NCBI GenBank assembly: GCA_036504155.1
Contig: DASXVQ010000072.1
Location: 62,001 to 126,000, forward strand
Origin: JACRCT01 sp036504155
GTDB taxonomy: Bacteria; Myxococcota; Myxococcia; Myxococcales; UBA5297
DNA length: 64,000 bases
Reading direction: 5' to 3'
Shown here in pieces: positions 1 to 9,221 of the stretch (positions are counted from its first letter, which is position 1; each line of letters begins with the position of its first letter). The notes under the pieces were generated by a model. The model saw only the letters and a program-made list of their open reading frames with translations, had not been told where the DNA came from and searched no databases. The translations under genes and the position numbers were made by a program.

Positions 1-46
1 AGGCGAGGGCGAGGGCGAGGCCGGGCCGGAGGGCGCGGCGGGCGGC

Positions 47-820
47 TCAGAGGTAGTCGGCGAAGACATGCTCGTACTTCCGGAAGAGAATCGCCCCGAC
101 GACGAGCATCACGAGGGCGGAGATGCCCGCGGAGCCCATCAGCGTGAAGCTCGGCCGTGAGCCGTGCAGCAGGACCGAGCGGTAGCCCTCCACCACCCCC
201 ACCATCGGGTTCCACATCAGCAGGTGCGCCAGGGCCTCGGGCACCACGTTGAAGGAGTAGAAGGTCGGGGTGAGCCAGGTCAGCACCAGCACCACCGAGT
301 TGAGGACGTACTGGGTGTCCCGGTAGCGCACGTTGAGCGCCGAGACCATCAGCGCCACCCCGACGGTGAAGGTCAGCTGCACCGCGAAGATCACCGGGAG
401 CCAGAGCAGCTGCAGGGTGGGGATGAAGGCCTCGGGGAAGTAGAGGAAGAGCGCCACCACCAGCGACAGCTCGATGAAGAAGTGCCGCGCGTGGGAGAAC
501 ACCACCGCCAGGGGCAGCATCACCCGCGGGAAGGCGACCCGCTTGACCAGCTGGGTGTTGTCGCTGACCGCCGCCGCCGCGCCGTTGGCGGAGTTGGTGA
601 AGAACCGCCAGGGCGTCAGGCCCAGCAGCAGGAAGATGGGGTAGAAGCGCTCCGCGACCTGCAGGATGTGCGCGAAGACGATGGTGTAGATGACCACCAT
701 CACCAGCGGGTCGGCGACCGACCACAGCCGGCCCAGCGCCTTGGCCTTGTAGCGAGACTTGAAGTCCTTCTCGACCAGGGTCGCGAGCAGGTCCCGCTTG
801 CTGAGGATCTCGGAGAGCAT
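47..820 (-). CDS. ABC-2 type polysaccharide/polyol-phosphate export permease
   Basis: This 257-aa polytopic protein is the membrane subunit of a Wzm-like exporter that moves lipid-linked glycans across the inner membrane. About six hydrophobic helices fill the chain. The N-terminal cytoplasmic stretch (KDFKSRYKAKALGRLW, about residues 19-34) followed by a first helix with DPLVMVVIYTIVF is typical of the ABC2_membrane family, and length is normal. It lies 69 bp downstream of a glycosyltransferase on the same strand. The partner ATPase (Wzt-like) is not in the window and probably follows beyond position 1. The first 20 bases outside the gene are a short GAGGGC tandem run. Confidence 0.88.
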   Translation of the reverse strand: MLSEILSKRDLLATLVEKDFKSRYKAKALGRLWSVADPLVMVVIYTIVFAHILQVAERFYPIFLLLGLTPWRFFTNSANGAAAAVSDNTQLVKRVAFPRVMLPLAVVFSHARHFFIELSLVVALFLYFPEAFIPTLQLLWLPVIFAVQLTFTVGVALMVSALNVRYRDTQYVLNSVVLVLTWLTPTFYSFNVVPEALAHLLMWNPMVGVVEGYRSVLLHGSRPSFTLMGSAGISALVMLVVGAILFRKYEHVFADYL

Positions 821-889
821 TGGAGGGGCACGCTTCTACCGGAAAAGGGGCCGTCCGGGAACCGTTCGCGCGGTGGGGTGGGGCTGGGG

Positions 890-2173
890 CTAGACGCCGA
901 GCAGCCGCTCGAGCTGGCGCACGCGGGCCTTCCAGCCGTTCTCGGCGACGAACCTGGCCAGGTCCTCCTCCACCGGCCGGACGGCCTGGGCGCGGGCGAC
1001 GGCGTCCACGAACTGCGCCTCGCTGTGGGCGATGGCCACGTAGGGCAGGTCGTGCAGCTCCGGCAGGTCCGAGGCGACCACCGGCTTGCCCATGGCCAGG
1101 TACTCGTAGACCTTGAGCGGGCTGACGGCGCGGGTGAGGGTGTCGAGCTTGAAGGGGATGAGGCAGACGTCGGCGTGGGCGAGGTAGGCGGGGACCTCCG
1201 CCTGCGGCCGCAGGCCCAGGAAGTGGACGTTGCGCGGCGGGTTCTTGCACTGCCCGCGGTAGTCGCCCATCAGCACCACCGCGCACTCCGGCCGGGCCTG
1301 CGCCAGCGCGACGATCCAGTCCCAGTCGAACCACTCGCCCCACAGCGAGCCCACGTACATGAAGACCGCCTCGGCCTCGGGCAGGTCGGCGGGGCGGGGG
1401 TGCTCGCGGCCGCGGGCGAAGAGGTGGGTGTTGACCGCGTTGGGGACCAGCGCCACGTCGCGCCAGGAGCGCGCCTCCAGGCCGTCCTTGAGCGCGCGGG
1501 CGGAGGCGACGACCAGGTCCGACTCCTCCAGCAGCCGGTTCTCGGCGCGCCGCGAGTACCAGGAGCCGCCCAGCGAGGAGTCCCAGTCGTCGATGCAGTC
1601 GTAGATGGTCTGGGCGCCGCGGGCCTTGAGCCAGCCGGCGCAGGCGCGGAACTCGGCCAGCGGCAGCTCGGTCAGGACGATCATCCGCTCGCGCAGGCCG
1701 CGCTCCAGGGCGAAGGCGCGGGCGCTGAACTCGCGGAAGCGGGTGTGGGTCAGGTTCTCGTGGGCGAAGGAGCGGCGCCTGCGGCCGCGCTCGCGCGAGG
1801 GGAAGCGGTAGACGTACGTCACGCGGTGGGCGCGGTTGAGCAGCTCCAGCGCCAGCTGGGCCGGGCGCTGCCCGCCGCCGGAGTCGCTCATCGGGGTGCC
1901 GGCGAGGATGAGGAAGTGCTTGCCGCTGGTGCGGTAGGAGAAGGTCGTCGCCCGCGGGACGAAGGGGTCCAGGCTCTTGAGCTTGTAGGTCTCGTAGAGG
2001 GGCAGGGGGACCAGGCCGAGCGCCGCCGCGCGGACCTCGGCGCCGACCCGGCGCACCGCCGCGCGCAGGCCGGCCGGGGTCAGCCGCCGCAGCGAGGCGC
2101 GCAGCTGGCCGACGGGGGTCGGGCCCTCCGGGGGCGGGACGTTCTCGGGCGTGGCGCGCTCGGTCATGGCCAT
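890..2173 (-). CDS. GT-B fold glycosyltransferase
   Basis: The gene encodes 427 aa with an N-terminal Rossmann half (LILAGTPMSDSGGG near residue 77) and a C-terminal nucleotide-sugar half beginning near VPNAVNTHLF. The donor-binding signature SPLKVYEYLAMGKPVVAS carries the Glu expected to contact the nucleotide sugar. The open frame runs upstream to 2710, but that part overlaps the divergent gene, so the ATG at 2173 (MAMTERATPEN) is chosen; a second ATG lies 6 nt downstream. It precedes the export permease, which suggests assembly of a surface glycan. The donor and acceptor cannot be told. Confidence 0.85.
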   Translation of the reverse strand: MAMTERATPENVPPPEGPTPVGQLRASLRRLTPAGLRAAVRRVGAEVRAAALGLVPLPLYETYKLKSLDPFVPRATTFSYRTSGKHFLILAGTPMSDSGGGQRPAQLALELLNRAHRVTYVYRFPSRERGRRRRSFAHENLTHTRFREFSARAFALERGLRERMIVLTELPLAEFRACAGWLKARGAQTIYDCIDDWDSSLGGSWYSRRAENRLLEESDLVVASARALKDGLEARSWRDVALVPNAVNTHLFARGREHPRPADLPEAEAVFMYVGSLWGEWFDWDWIVALAQARPECAVVLMGDYRGQCKNPPRNVHFLGLRPQAEVPAYLAHADVCLIPFKLDTLTRAVSPLKVYEYLAMGKPVVASDLPELHDLPYVAIAHSEAQFVDAVARAQAVRPVEEDLARFVAENGWKARVRQLERLLGV

Positions 2174-2267
2174 GGTTCTGGCGGATCTGGCGCGGGCGCG
2201 CAAGGGCACCGGCCGCCGCCGCGCAACCCTTGGCAAGTGCTGGCGTTCCTGCAACTCTGCGCGCGCC
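2174..2267. promoter_or_regulatory. Divergent intergenic region between two glycosyltransferase genes
   Basis: These 94 bp separate the two divergently read start codons, so both promoters must lie here or inside the coding ends. No convincing -35/-10 pair was found by eye. Confidence 0.35.
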
Positions 2268-3401
2268 ATGATCCTCGTCTGCGAGCCGTTGTGTGAAGGG
2301 TACGAGCACGTCGAGTTCAACGCCGCGCTGCTCTGCGCCGTCCAGAAGGGTCTCGGCGAGCCGGTGATGTTCCTGGCCGAGGCCGGCCACCTGGGCCTGG
2401 TCGCCAAGCGCGCCGCCGAGGTGGGGCTGGCGGGAGCCTCCTTCCGGGCGCTGGGCCCCGCGGGCCGCGCCCCCGGGCTCTCCGGAGCCCTCCGCGAGAT
2501 GCGCCGGCACCGCGAGGCACTGGCGCTCGCCCGCCACCGCGGGGCGCGCGCGGTGGTCTTCTCCTCGACCGGGCCCGCCGGGCTGTTCGCGCTCAAGCTG
2601 CTGTGCGCCGGGGCGAGCCCGCCCTGCGTGGTGGTGCCGCACGGCATCCTCGACTCGCTGGGCCCCGACGGCCGGGACCGCTGGTTCCCCTCGGTGCTGC
2701 GCATGCGCAACCCGGCGGCGCTGCGCTACCTCTTCCTGTCGTCGACCATCGAGTCCGAGGTGCTGTCGCGGGTGCCGGGCCTGGCCGGCGCGACGGCGTC
2801 GGTCGACCACCCCTACCTCTTCGCCGAGCCGCCCGGGCACGAGCCGGCGCCGCCGCCGCTCCGGCTGGGCTCGCTGGGCGTGGCCCGCGGCGGCCGCGGG
2901 CTGGACGCGCTGGTCGAGGTGGCGCGGGAGGCGCTGGCCACCCGCTCCGGCAAGGCGTCGTTCGTGCACGTCGGGCCGGTGCAGGACCCGGACCTCGCGG
3001 AGAAGGCGCGGGACGTCGTCTCCTTCCCGCTGCGCGGCTGGGCGGCCCGGGCGGACTACGAGCGCGAGGTGGCGCAGGTGGACTACGCGCTCTTCCTGGC
3101 CTCGCCGGACGCCTTCCGCTTCTCGGTGAGCGGCGCCTTCCTGGACGCGGTGTCGATGCTCCGGCCGGTCATCGCCCTGCGCAACCCGTTCTTCGAGCAC
3201 TGCTTCGAGCAGATGGGCGACATCGGCTACCTGTGCGACAGCGTCTGGCAGGTCCAGGAGCTCCTCGGCGAGCTGACGCAGCGCTTCCCGCGCTCGCACT
3301 ACCGCGCCCAGCAGGAGCAGCTGCGCCAGGGGCGCGCGGTCTTCGGCCCCGAGGCCGTCGGAGCGGCGGTGCGCGCCGCCTTCGAGGGCTGGGGAGTCTG
3401 A
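2268..3401 (+). CDS. Glycosyltransferase-like protein
   Basis: The gene encodes 377 aa. The start MILVCEPLCEGYEHVEF is preferred over an upstream in-frame ATG because it begins a well-formed first strand. The fold looks like GT-B: an N-terminal half with VVPHGILDSLG (about residues 125-135), and a C-terminal half with SFVHVGPVQDP and ALRNPFFEHCFEQMGDIGYL, where a donor-binding helix is usual. The classical EX7E motif is not clear, so the family is uncertain. It is read divergently from the neighbouring glycosyltransferase and probably belongs to the same surface-polysaccharide locus. Confidence 0.7.
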   Translation: MILVCEPLCEGYEHVEFNAALLCAVQKGLGEPVMFLAEAGHLGLVAKRAAEVGLAGASFRALGPAGRAPGLSGALREMRRHREALALARHRGARAVVFSSTGPAGLFALKLLCAGASPPCVVVPHGILDSLGPDGRDRWFPSVLRMRNPAALRYLFLSSTIESEVLSRVPGLAGATASVDHPYLFAEPPGHEPAPPPLRLGSLGVARGGRGLDALVEVAREALATRSGKASFVHVGPVQDPDLAEKARDVVSFPLRGWAARADYEREVAQVDYALFLASPDAFRFSVSGAFLDAVSMLRPVIALRNPFFEHCFEQMGDIGYLCDSVWQVQELLGELTQRFPRSHYRAQQEQLRQGRAVFGPEAVGAAVRAAFEGWGV

Positions 3402-3624
3402 GCGAAGGCGGCGGCCGGGTCCGCGCCGCCGGGGCTCGCCGCGGGGCGGGCGGTGCCGACGACGAGCGGGTCCCTCTCCACCACAGCGCGCCCGGCTTTC
3501 GGCGAAGTCCCCAGGGCCGGGCAGGGCGCAGGGGACCCGGCGGGGCGCCGGCGGGCACCCGCGCGCACGGCGTGCCGCCCGCCACTGGACAGCGCGAGCC
3601 GGAGTGCGCTGTAACAAGAGGGTC

Positions 3625-4254
3625 ATGCGCCAAGCGATCGTCCGAGCCCGCTATCCGACCCGCCAGGACGTCCTCGCCTCGTACCGGACGAGCCGGGAGG
3701 CGCTCACGCTCTTCGTGCCCACCGACGAGGCCATCGAGACCGGCACCCACGTGCGGCTCATCGTGACCTTCGGGGACGCGCAGGAGATCTTCGAGCTCGA
3801 GGGCCGGGTCGCCTGGCGCGTCGAGCCGCGGCGCGGAGGGCAGGCGCCCGGGCTCGCGGTGGCCTTCTTGGCGCCCGAGCGCTACCGGGTGGCGCGGATG
3901 CTCGCCTTCTGTGGCGGGCGGCCGATGACCGCGGTCTCCCACGTGGCCGACCGCGTCCCCGCCCAGTTCCCGGTGGTGGTGCGGCTGGGCCAGAGCAAGC
4001 TGTCCGGCTTCGTGCGCGACGTGTCCGCCTCGGGGGTGTTCGTGGCCGGCGACGAGCTGGGCCAGGTCAACCGCGGCTGCGAGGTCGTCATCCAGCTCAG
4101 CCGCGGCTGGCTCGGCTTGGGGGCCAAGCGCGTCAAGGCCGCGGTGGTCTGGCGCGGCGTGAAGTACGGAGTCCGCGGCTTCGGCGCCCGCTTCGTCGAG
4201 GCGCCGGAGAGGACGGGGCCGGTGCTGCGGCGCTACCTCGCCAGGCCGCGCTAG
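3625..4254 (+). CDS. Tandem PilZ-domain protein (possible c-di-GMP receptor)
   Basis: This 209-aa cytoplasmic protein has two beta-barrel halves. Residues 1-100 resemble the degenerate PilZ-like domain common in Myxococcus proteins. Residues about 107-209 hold the DVSASG motif (D/NxSxxG) of PilZ. The preceding RxxxR motif is imperfect: RVPAQ has Gln in place of the second Arg, so c-di-GMP binding is uncertain. The ATG at 3625 is chosen because an AAGAGGG Shine-Dalgarno lies 2-8 nt upstream; a GTG at 3604 is the alternative. PilZ proteins commonly tune motility and polysaccharide export, which fits the neighbours. Confidence 0.82.
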   Translation: MRQAIVRARYPTRQDVLASYRTSREALTLFVPTDEAIETGTHVRLIVTFGDAQEIFELEGRVAWRVEPRRGGQAPGLAVAFLAPERYRVARMLAFCGGRPMTAVSHVADRVPAQFPVVVRLGQSKLSGFVRDVSASGVFVAGDELGQVNRGCEVVIQLSRGWLGLGAKRVKAAVVWRGVKYGVRGFGARFVEAPERTGPVLRRYLARPR

Positions 4255-4353
4255 CACTCGCAGCCGCAGGTTCAATCGGGGTTCGGGGTCGCCGGCTCTT
4301 TCAGCGGCGCATCCCGGAACGGACTTGGGGCACCCGGTCCTAGCGCGACCGGG

Positions 4354-5205
4354 TCAGGGGCTGGCGAACCCGAGGACGTCGTCCCGGCTGCGGACGCGGT
4401 TCCACACCCCGGACTCGAGGCTTCCCGAGTCGCTCAGGCGATCGTCGGCGCCGGTGTTCCCCTCGATGGTCTCGAGGCTGCCGTCGGGGAGCACGGCCTT
4501 GACGATGCCCACGTGGTCGCCTTCGCCCTCGCGCTCGAAGTCGAAGATGACGATGTCGCCGGGCTGGGGGTTGCTCGTCCCCTTCCACTGGCCGGTCTCC
4601 TCGAGGTGCCCGCGCAGCGACGGCACGTAGCAGAAGTCGAGGGGCTTGCCGGCCTGCGTGCAGACCCAGGAGACGAAGTCGGCGCAGTAGGGCTCGGAGC
4701 CGCGGCCGAAGAACTCGGGGTACTTGAGGACGGGGCCGTCGTTGTTCCCGGTCGCCTCGGTGGTGCCCACCTCGGCCTGCGCGAGCGCGAGGATGCGGGT
4801 GCGCAGCTCGACCTCGCCCGCGGGGGCCGTCGGCGTCACGTTCGGCGTCTCGGCCACGCCGTTCTCCAGCGCCGCCCAGGTCATCGGGCCGCAGACGCCG
4901 TCCGCCGCGAGGCCGGCCTTGCGCTGGAAGGACTTCACGGCCGAGGCGGTGGCCGGGCCGAAGTCGCCGTCGGCGGCGCCGGGAGCGAAGCCGGCCTGGG
5001 CCAGCAGCCGCTGCATCCGCACGACGTCGTCGCCGGAGTCGCCGGCCTGGAGGGTCGGGCCTCCCGCGGAGGGGCGCGAGACGACGTCGGCCGACTCGAA
5101 CACGTCGACCGGGGCGCCGCTGGTCGCCGGCTTCGACGTCCTGAGGCTCGGCGAGGATTGAGGCGAGGCGGTGGGAAGGGCTGCCAACCTTGTCTGGATG
5201 CGCAT
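4354..5205 (-). CDS. Peptidoglycan-binding CHAP-domain hydrolase
   Basis: The gene encodes 283 aa. A PG_binding_1 repeat lies at about residues 50-110 (LQAGDSGDDVVRMQRLLAQA, then GPATASAVKSFQRK). A CHAP cysteine amidase/peptidase domain follows, with the nucleophile in SEPYCADFVSWVC and the His in EGDHVGIVKA. No classical signal peptide is visible; the N-terminus is Ser/Thr/Pro-rich. The start at 5205 has GGGAG 6 nt upstream. Known relatives cleave peptidoglycan cross-links. Export by a non-Sec route, or an unannotated signal, would be needed for that role. Confidence 0.85.
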   Translation of the reverse strand: MRIQTRLAALPTASPQSSPSLRTSKPATSGAPVDVFESADVVSRPSAGGPTLQAGDSGDDVVRMQRLLAQAGFAPGAADGDFGPATASAVKSFQRKAGLAADGVCGPMTWAALENGVAETPNVTPTAPAGEVELRTRILALAQAEVGTTEATGNNDGPVLKYPEFFGRGSEPYCADFVSWVCTQAGKPLDFCYVPSLRGHLEETGQWKGTSNPQPGDIVIFDFEREGEGDHVGIVKAVLPDGSLETIEGNTGADDRLSDSGSLESGVWNRVRSRDDVLGFASP

Positions 5206-5500
5206 CGAGATCTCCCGGTTGGGGTGACTCTGCATTGTCCGGGCGAAGGCTGGTCTAGTTGTGTGCGCGGCGCAAAGGGAAATTCGCCAAGGATGACGAC
5301 GGGTTGTGGGCGTCCCCGCCGCCGGCCGGCCTTCCTGATTCTCGCGGTTTGCCACCAGGCTCCGAATCCGAAGTCGGACGGGGCCGGCGCGCTCGAGAAA
5401 TCTCGTGTGAAGACAACCGCTTGCCGAGAGGGCCGGAACGGTTGGCAATCGAGTGCCCCGGCGGCCGTAGAGGCCTCGCACCCGGGCACCAGGAGGCACC
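5206..5500. other. Divergent intergenic region, no feature recognised
   Basis: This region lies between the CHAP hydrolase and a small membrane protein. It presumably holds both promoters. No clear promoter, RNA or repeat was seen. Confidence 0.4.
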
Positions 5501-5785
5501 ATGCAGTTTCTCCCGATAGACCTCGCGCAGGTGATTGCCGTCGTCATGGGCACCTCGATCGTGCTCGTGCCCGTCATCGGTCTGACCGCGCGCTTCGCGT
5601 TCAAGCCGCTGGTGCAGTCGCTGGTCGCCCTGCGCACTCCGCCCGAGTCGGCGCAGCGCATCGCCGAGCTGGAGCGGCGCGTCGCCGAGCTCGAGCAGCA
5701 GGCTCGGCGAGAGCTTCCCGGCCCGGTCGTGACGGCGCCCAGCCTTGGGGAGCCGGTGATCGAGCCCGCACGGCTGCGCGGCTAG
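5501..5785 (+). CDS. Small single-helix membrane protein with coiled coil
   Basis: This 94-aa protein has one transmembrane helix (about residues 8-32, AVVMGTSIVLVPVIGLTARF). A short amphipathic coiled coil follows (ESAQRIAELERRVAELEQQA), then a Pro-rich tail. GGAGG sits 4-8 nt before the ATG, which makes the gene convincing despite its size. The layout (helix, then heptads ending in the cytoplasm) resembles small phage-shock/envelope-type proteins, but no family is recognised. It converges with the EFR1 gene 7 bp away. Confidence 0.75.
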   Translation: MQFLPIDLAQVIAVVMGTSIVLVPVIGLTARFAFKPLVQSLVALRTPPESAQRIAELERRVAELEQQARRELPGPVVTAPSLGEPVIEPARLRG

Positions 5786-5792
5786 CTCGAAG

Positions 5793-6845
5793 TCACTTCT
5801 CGGTGGAGTCGGCCCTGGGCGCGCGGTAGCGCCGCCACCAGCGCCAGTGCGTCAGCGATGTCCCCACGACGAGCCGCTCGACGGCGCGCAGCCGGAGCGC
5901 CCGGTGCAGCAGGCGATAGGAGCCGAAGAGCGCGGCCAGGGTGAGCACCGTCTCCAGGACGTTGCGGGCGGCCTCCGGGGCCAAGCCCGGTCCCGTCAGG
6001 AACGGCACCAGCCGCCGCAGCGCCGGGTGGACCAGCGCCGTCATCGCCATCGACAGCAGCACCAGAACCCCGATGAAGAAGCCGTGAGCCGTCTCGATGG
6101 CCCGCTTCGGACACTGGTTCATGCACCGCATGCAGCTCTCGCAGCGCCAGGTCCAGAACGGCCGGCCGTCGACCATGCGCAGCGCGCCGGTGGGGCAGCC
6201 CTTCACGCACGCGCCACAGCCGTCGCAGTCGCGCGAGGCGATGAAGCTCTTGGCGAGGAGGAACCGGCCGGCGAGGTAGTAGCCCAGCGAGATCGGCGAG
6301 ACCGCCAGGTCCTGCGGCAGATCCCAGAGCGCCCGGTAGTCGCGCTTGCCGTCGAGCAGCCGCTCCGCGAAGCCCCGGCTGATGCGTTGGCAGCGCTCGC
6401 AGAGCGCGCGCACGTTGTCCTCGCGCAGCCCGGGGTGCAGCGAGATCCAGTTGGAGGGCAGGTCGACGGGCCGCATGCCGACGACGCGGTAGCCCTTGAG
6501 CCGCAGGACGAGCGCGGCCCAGAGCTGCGCCAGGCCGCTCAGCCCGGGGATGGGGAGTCCGAAGAAGCGGACGCCGGCGCGCGTGTTGACGACGAAGGCG
6601 CGGTTGGCGTGCGGCGCTCTCGGGAAGGCGAAGAGGAACGCGAGCGTGATCGGCGGGAAGTTGAACCCGTGGGTCGGCGAGGCGAAGCCGACCTCGTCCT
6701 CCTCGCCGACCTGGACCGTGCGCGGATCGGTCTTGGAGAGATCGGCCACCTCGACCTGCCGTCCGCGCTCGCGCCAGACCGAGGCGATCCAGTGCGCGAC
6801 GTTGCGGGCGTTGCCGGTGCCCGAGAAGTAGAAGAGCCGGAGCAT
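5793..6845 (-). CDS. EFR1-type flavodoxin / 2[4Fe-4S] ferredoxin membrane protein
   Basis: This 350-aa redox protein has a flavodoxin-like N-terminus with the FMN-phosphate loop FYFSGTGNARN (residues 5-15). Two [4Fe-4S] motifs follow, CDGCGACVKGCP and CESCMRCMNQCP, and there are two hydrophobic helices near the C-terminus. This is the EFR1-family (ferrodoxin) arrangement, which suggests an electron carrier at the membrane. It starts 1 nt after the stop of a glycosyltransferase and is the last gene of a three-gene operon. What it reduces is unknown; a link to glycan modification is inferred only from position. Confidence 0.85.
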   Translation of the reverse strand: MLRLFYFSGTGNARNVAHWIASVWRERGRQVEVADLSKTDPRTVQVGEEDEVGFASPTHGFNFPPITLAFLFAFPRAPHANRAFVVNTRAGVRFFGLPIPGLSGLAQLWAALVLRLKGYRVVGMRPVDLPSNWISLHPGLREDNVRALCERCQRISRGFAERLLDGKRDYRALWDLPQDLAVSPISLGYYLAGRFLLAKSFIASRDCDGCGACVKGCPTGALRMVDGRPFWTWRCESCMRCMNQCPKRAIETAHGFFIGVLVLLSMAMTALVHPALRRLVPFLTGPGLAPEAARNVLETVLTLAALFGSYRLLHRALRLRAVERLVVGTSLTHWRWWRRYRAPRADSTEK

Positions 6846-6846
6846 C

Positions 6847-8004
6847 TCAGGAGGCTGCGCCGATCCAAGACGCGCCGCGCGGGCGCAGCAGGTCCAGCAG
6901 CAGGGTCCCCACCGCTTTCGAGCGCTCGTTCCAGTCGTTGGCGCGGGCGTAGGCGATCCGCCGCTCCCGGAGCGTCGGGTCGGACTCGGCCAGCGCCGCG
7001 CGGATGCCGTCCGCGAAGGCCTTGGGGCCGCTGGCGACGTAGAGCAGGTCGCCGATGCGCTCGACGTCGCTGACCGGGGTGGTGACCACCGGCGTCCCGA
7101 AGCAGAAGTACTCGTAGATCTTGATGGGGTCCGCGGCGCGGGCGACGACGCCTTCCTTGAACGGGATGAGCGCCACGTCGAAGCTGGCTATCGCCTTGGG
7201 GACGTCGGGGTAGGCGCGGTAGCCGGGCAGCACCACGTTGGGCAGCCGGGTGAGCGCCGAGACGTCCACCCCGCGGCGCACCGGGCCCACCAGCGTGAAC
7301 TCGTGCTCGGGAAGCTCGCGGGCGGCGCCGGCCAGCAGGTCGATGTCCACCCACTCGTAGAGCGCGCCCAGGTACCCGATTCGCTTGCGGCTTGCCTTGG
7401 GGTCGGCCGGCCGGGAGCGGCGCACGAACTCGTCGAAGCAGACCCCGTTGCCCAGCACCTGCACCCGCTGCGCGCCCTTGGACTCGAGGTCCGCGCCCAG
7501 CGCCGGGCTGACGGCGAGCGAGGCGGAGGCGCGGCGCAACAGGTCGCGCTCCCAGGTCTCGAAGCGCTTCAGGCGGGCCGGCTCGGAGTGGACCCGCAGG
7601 TCGTCGAGGCAGTCGTAGACGACGCGCGAGAAGGGGACCCCCTCGATCACCGGAGCCCAGCGCGGCGTGGAGACGATGGCCACCGGCGGGGGCCGGCCGA
7701 AGAGCACGGCCTTGAGCCAGGCGCGCTGCGCGGCGTCGTGGAGGCGCGGCACCAGCGGCAGCCGGTCGGAGATCTTGGGGATCGACGGCGGCATCGGCAG
7801 GACGAGCAGGTCGCCCGGCGCGTCGTGCGGGTGCCGCAGGCGGTGGAGCGACTTCTTGAGCGAAGGCGGCTCGACGAAGGTGACGCGAGCGCCCAGGGCA
7901 CGCAGTCCCAGCGCGAGGTAGCGCGTGCGCCCGAGCAGGGCGAAGTCCCAGGGCACGGTCGCGAAGAACCAGAGGTCGAGGCCGTCGAGTCCGGTCGTCG
8001 TCAC
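6847..8004 (-). CDS. Glycosyltransferase, GT-B fold
   Basis: The gene encodes 385 aa starting at a GTG that overlaps the upstream stop codon as GTGA, so translation is probably coupled. The C-terminal donor half includes RIGYLGALYEWVDIDLL, an HEFTLVGPV strand, and PIKIYEYFCFGTPVVTTP, which carries the conserved Glu. The N-terminal half holds VVYDCLDDL and a conserved-looking VLGNGVCFDEF hinge. It resembles the glycosyltransferase at 890-2173 in layout (both have YDC-I/L-DD and YEY motifs), which suggests paralogues adding similar sugars. Longer upstream in-frame sequence is antisense overlap and is not used. Confidence 0.85.
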   Translation of the reverse strand: MTTTGLDGLDLWFFATVPWDFALLGRTRYLALGLRALGARVTFVEPPSLKKSLHRLRHPHDAPGDLLVLPMPPSIPKISDRLPLVPRLHDAAQRAWLKAVLFGRPPPVAIVSTPRWAPVIEGVPFSRVVYDCLDDLRVHSEPARLKRFETWERDLLRRASASLAVSPALGADLESKGAQRVQVLGNGVCFDEFVRRSRPADPKASRKRIGYLGALYEWVDIDLLAGAARELPEHEFTLVGPVRRGVDVSALTRLPNVVLPGYRAYPDVPKAIASFDVALIPFKEGVVARAADPIKIYEYFCFGTPVVTTPVSDVERIGDLLYVASGPKAFADGIRAALAESDPTLRERRIAYARANDWNERSKAVGTLLLDLLRPRGASWIGAAS

Positions 8005-9134
8005 GCCGCCACCTCCCGATCGCCGAGCGCGCTGCGATAGGCCGCGAGCGTCTGCTCGCCGGCACGGGCCCAGGTGAACTCGCGCAGCACCCGCTGGCGC
8101 AGGCCGTCGTCCTTGGGCTGGGCGAGGGCGCTCTCGGCCGCGGCGCGCATCGAGGCCGCGTCCGCCGGGTCGAGGTAGGACGCCTGCGGGCCGAAGTACT
8201 CGCGGGTGCAGCCGCGGTCGGTCGTCACGATGCGCGTCCCCGCCGCGGCGGCCTCGAGGCTGACCAGCCCGGGCGTCTCGTACCAGGCCGGCGCGAGGTG
8301 CGCCTCGGCGCGGGCGAGCAGGGAGAAGAGGACCGGGCGCGGCTGGGCGGGCAGGAGCATCGCGCCGGTGCGGGTGGCCGCGGTGCGGACGCGGCGCAGG
8401 TAGTTGGGGTGCATCGGCCCGGGATCTCCGACGAGCACGAGCGGGACAGGGAAGCCGCCGAGCGCCTCGACGAGCGCGAGCTGGTTCTTGCGCGGCTCGA
8501 TCCGCCCGGCGGCGAGCACGAACCGCGGCGGCAGCCCCCGCGGGAGCGCAGCGGCCGCGGCGTCCGCAGGCGGTGGCTCGGTGGCGTTGACCACCGGCTC
8601 GATGCGCGCGGTCTGGCCCAGCTCGGAGAGCACGTCGGCCTCGGCCTTGGAGTTCGGCAGCAGGCACCGGGCGTGGGCGAGGAGGAAGCCGATGCGGTCG
8701 TTCCAGGTGGCGGGGGCGGAGGCCAGCAGGGCCGCGCGCCACGGACCGTCGGCCAGGAGCGCCCGGACGCCGTTCTTGGCGACGTCCGCGGGCCCGCTGG
8801 AGAGCGCCCGGTGCAGCAGCCTGAGCGGCCCGATGTGCCCCTGCTGCTCGAACTCGGCCATGGGCCAGTGGATGGTCGAGAGCACGAACGGCAGGCCGGC
8901 GGTGGCCAGCGCCTGGGCGTGGACGAAGGTGTCGAGGCGGGTGAGGTGGAAGAGGTGGGCCAGGTCATAGCTGCCGCGCGCCGGGGCGTGGGGCTCGCTC
9001 CAGAGCTGGACCTGGACGCCGAGCGCCTGCAGCGCGTCGCGGGTGCGCAGGATCTGGGTCGCATCGCCGCCGCCGACCGTGTGGAGGTCGCGGCGCACGC
9101 AGAAGAGAACCTTGAGGCCCGAGCCAGAGTTCAT
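8001..9134 (-). CDS. GT4-type glycosyltransferase
   Basis: This 377-aa retaining glycosyltransferase begins at the ATG at 9134 (MNSGSGLKVLFCVRRD). The hallmark EX7E motif is intact in the donor domain as ETPGLVSLE, preceded by AHLAPAWY. An AAGRIEPRKNQ strand-loop lies at about residues 215-225, typical of GT4 proteins. It is the first gene of the operon GT4 - GT - EFR1 redox protein; all three genes touch or overlap. The 264 bp upstream contain a long hairpin repeat that must sit in, or next to, its promoter. Confidence 0.88.
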   Translation of the reverse strand: MNSGSGLKVLFCVRRDLHTVGGGDATQILRTRDALQALGVQVQLWSEPHAPARGSYDLAHLFHLTRLDTFVHAQALATAGLPFVLSTIHWPMAEFEQQGHIGPLRLLHRALSSGPADVAKNGVRALLADGPWRAALLASAPATWNDRIGFLLAHARCLLPNSKAEADVLSELGQTARIEPVVNATEPPPADAAAAALPRGLPPRFVLAAGRIEPRKNQLALVEALGGFPVPLVLVGDPGPMHPNYLRRVRTAATRTGAMLLPAQPRPVLFSLLARAEAHLAPAWYETPGLVSLEAAAAGTRIVTTDRGCTREYFGPQASYLDPADAASMRAAAESALAQPKDDGLRQRVLREFTWARAGEQTLAAYRSALGDREVAA

Positions 9135-9221
9135 GGCTGGCGAAGAACTACCACGCAGGGCGTGCAAAGGCCCGTTGCAGCTTGAAAAGTCTCGGAACGC
9201 GGTCGAGACGAGCGTGGCCCC

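Noticed and set aside
3402..3624. Small gene between the glycosyltransferase and PilZ genes
   Set aside because: Only Arg/Gly/Ala-rich shadow frames are present; no Shine-Dalgarno or domain is visible.
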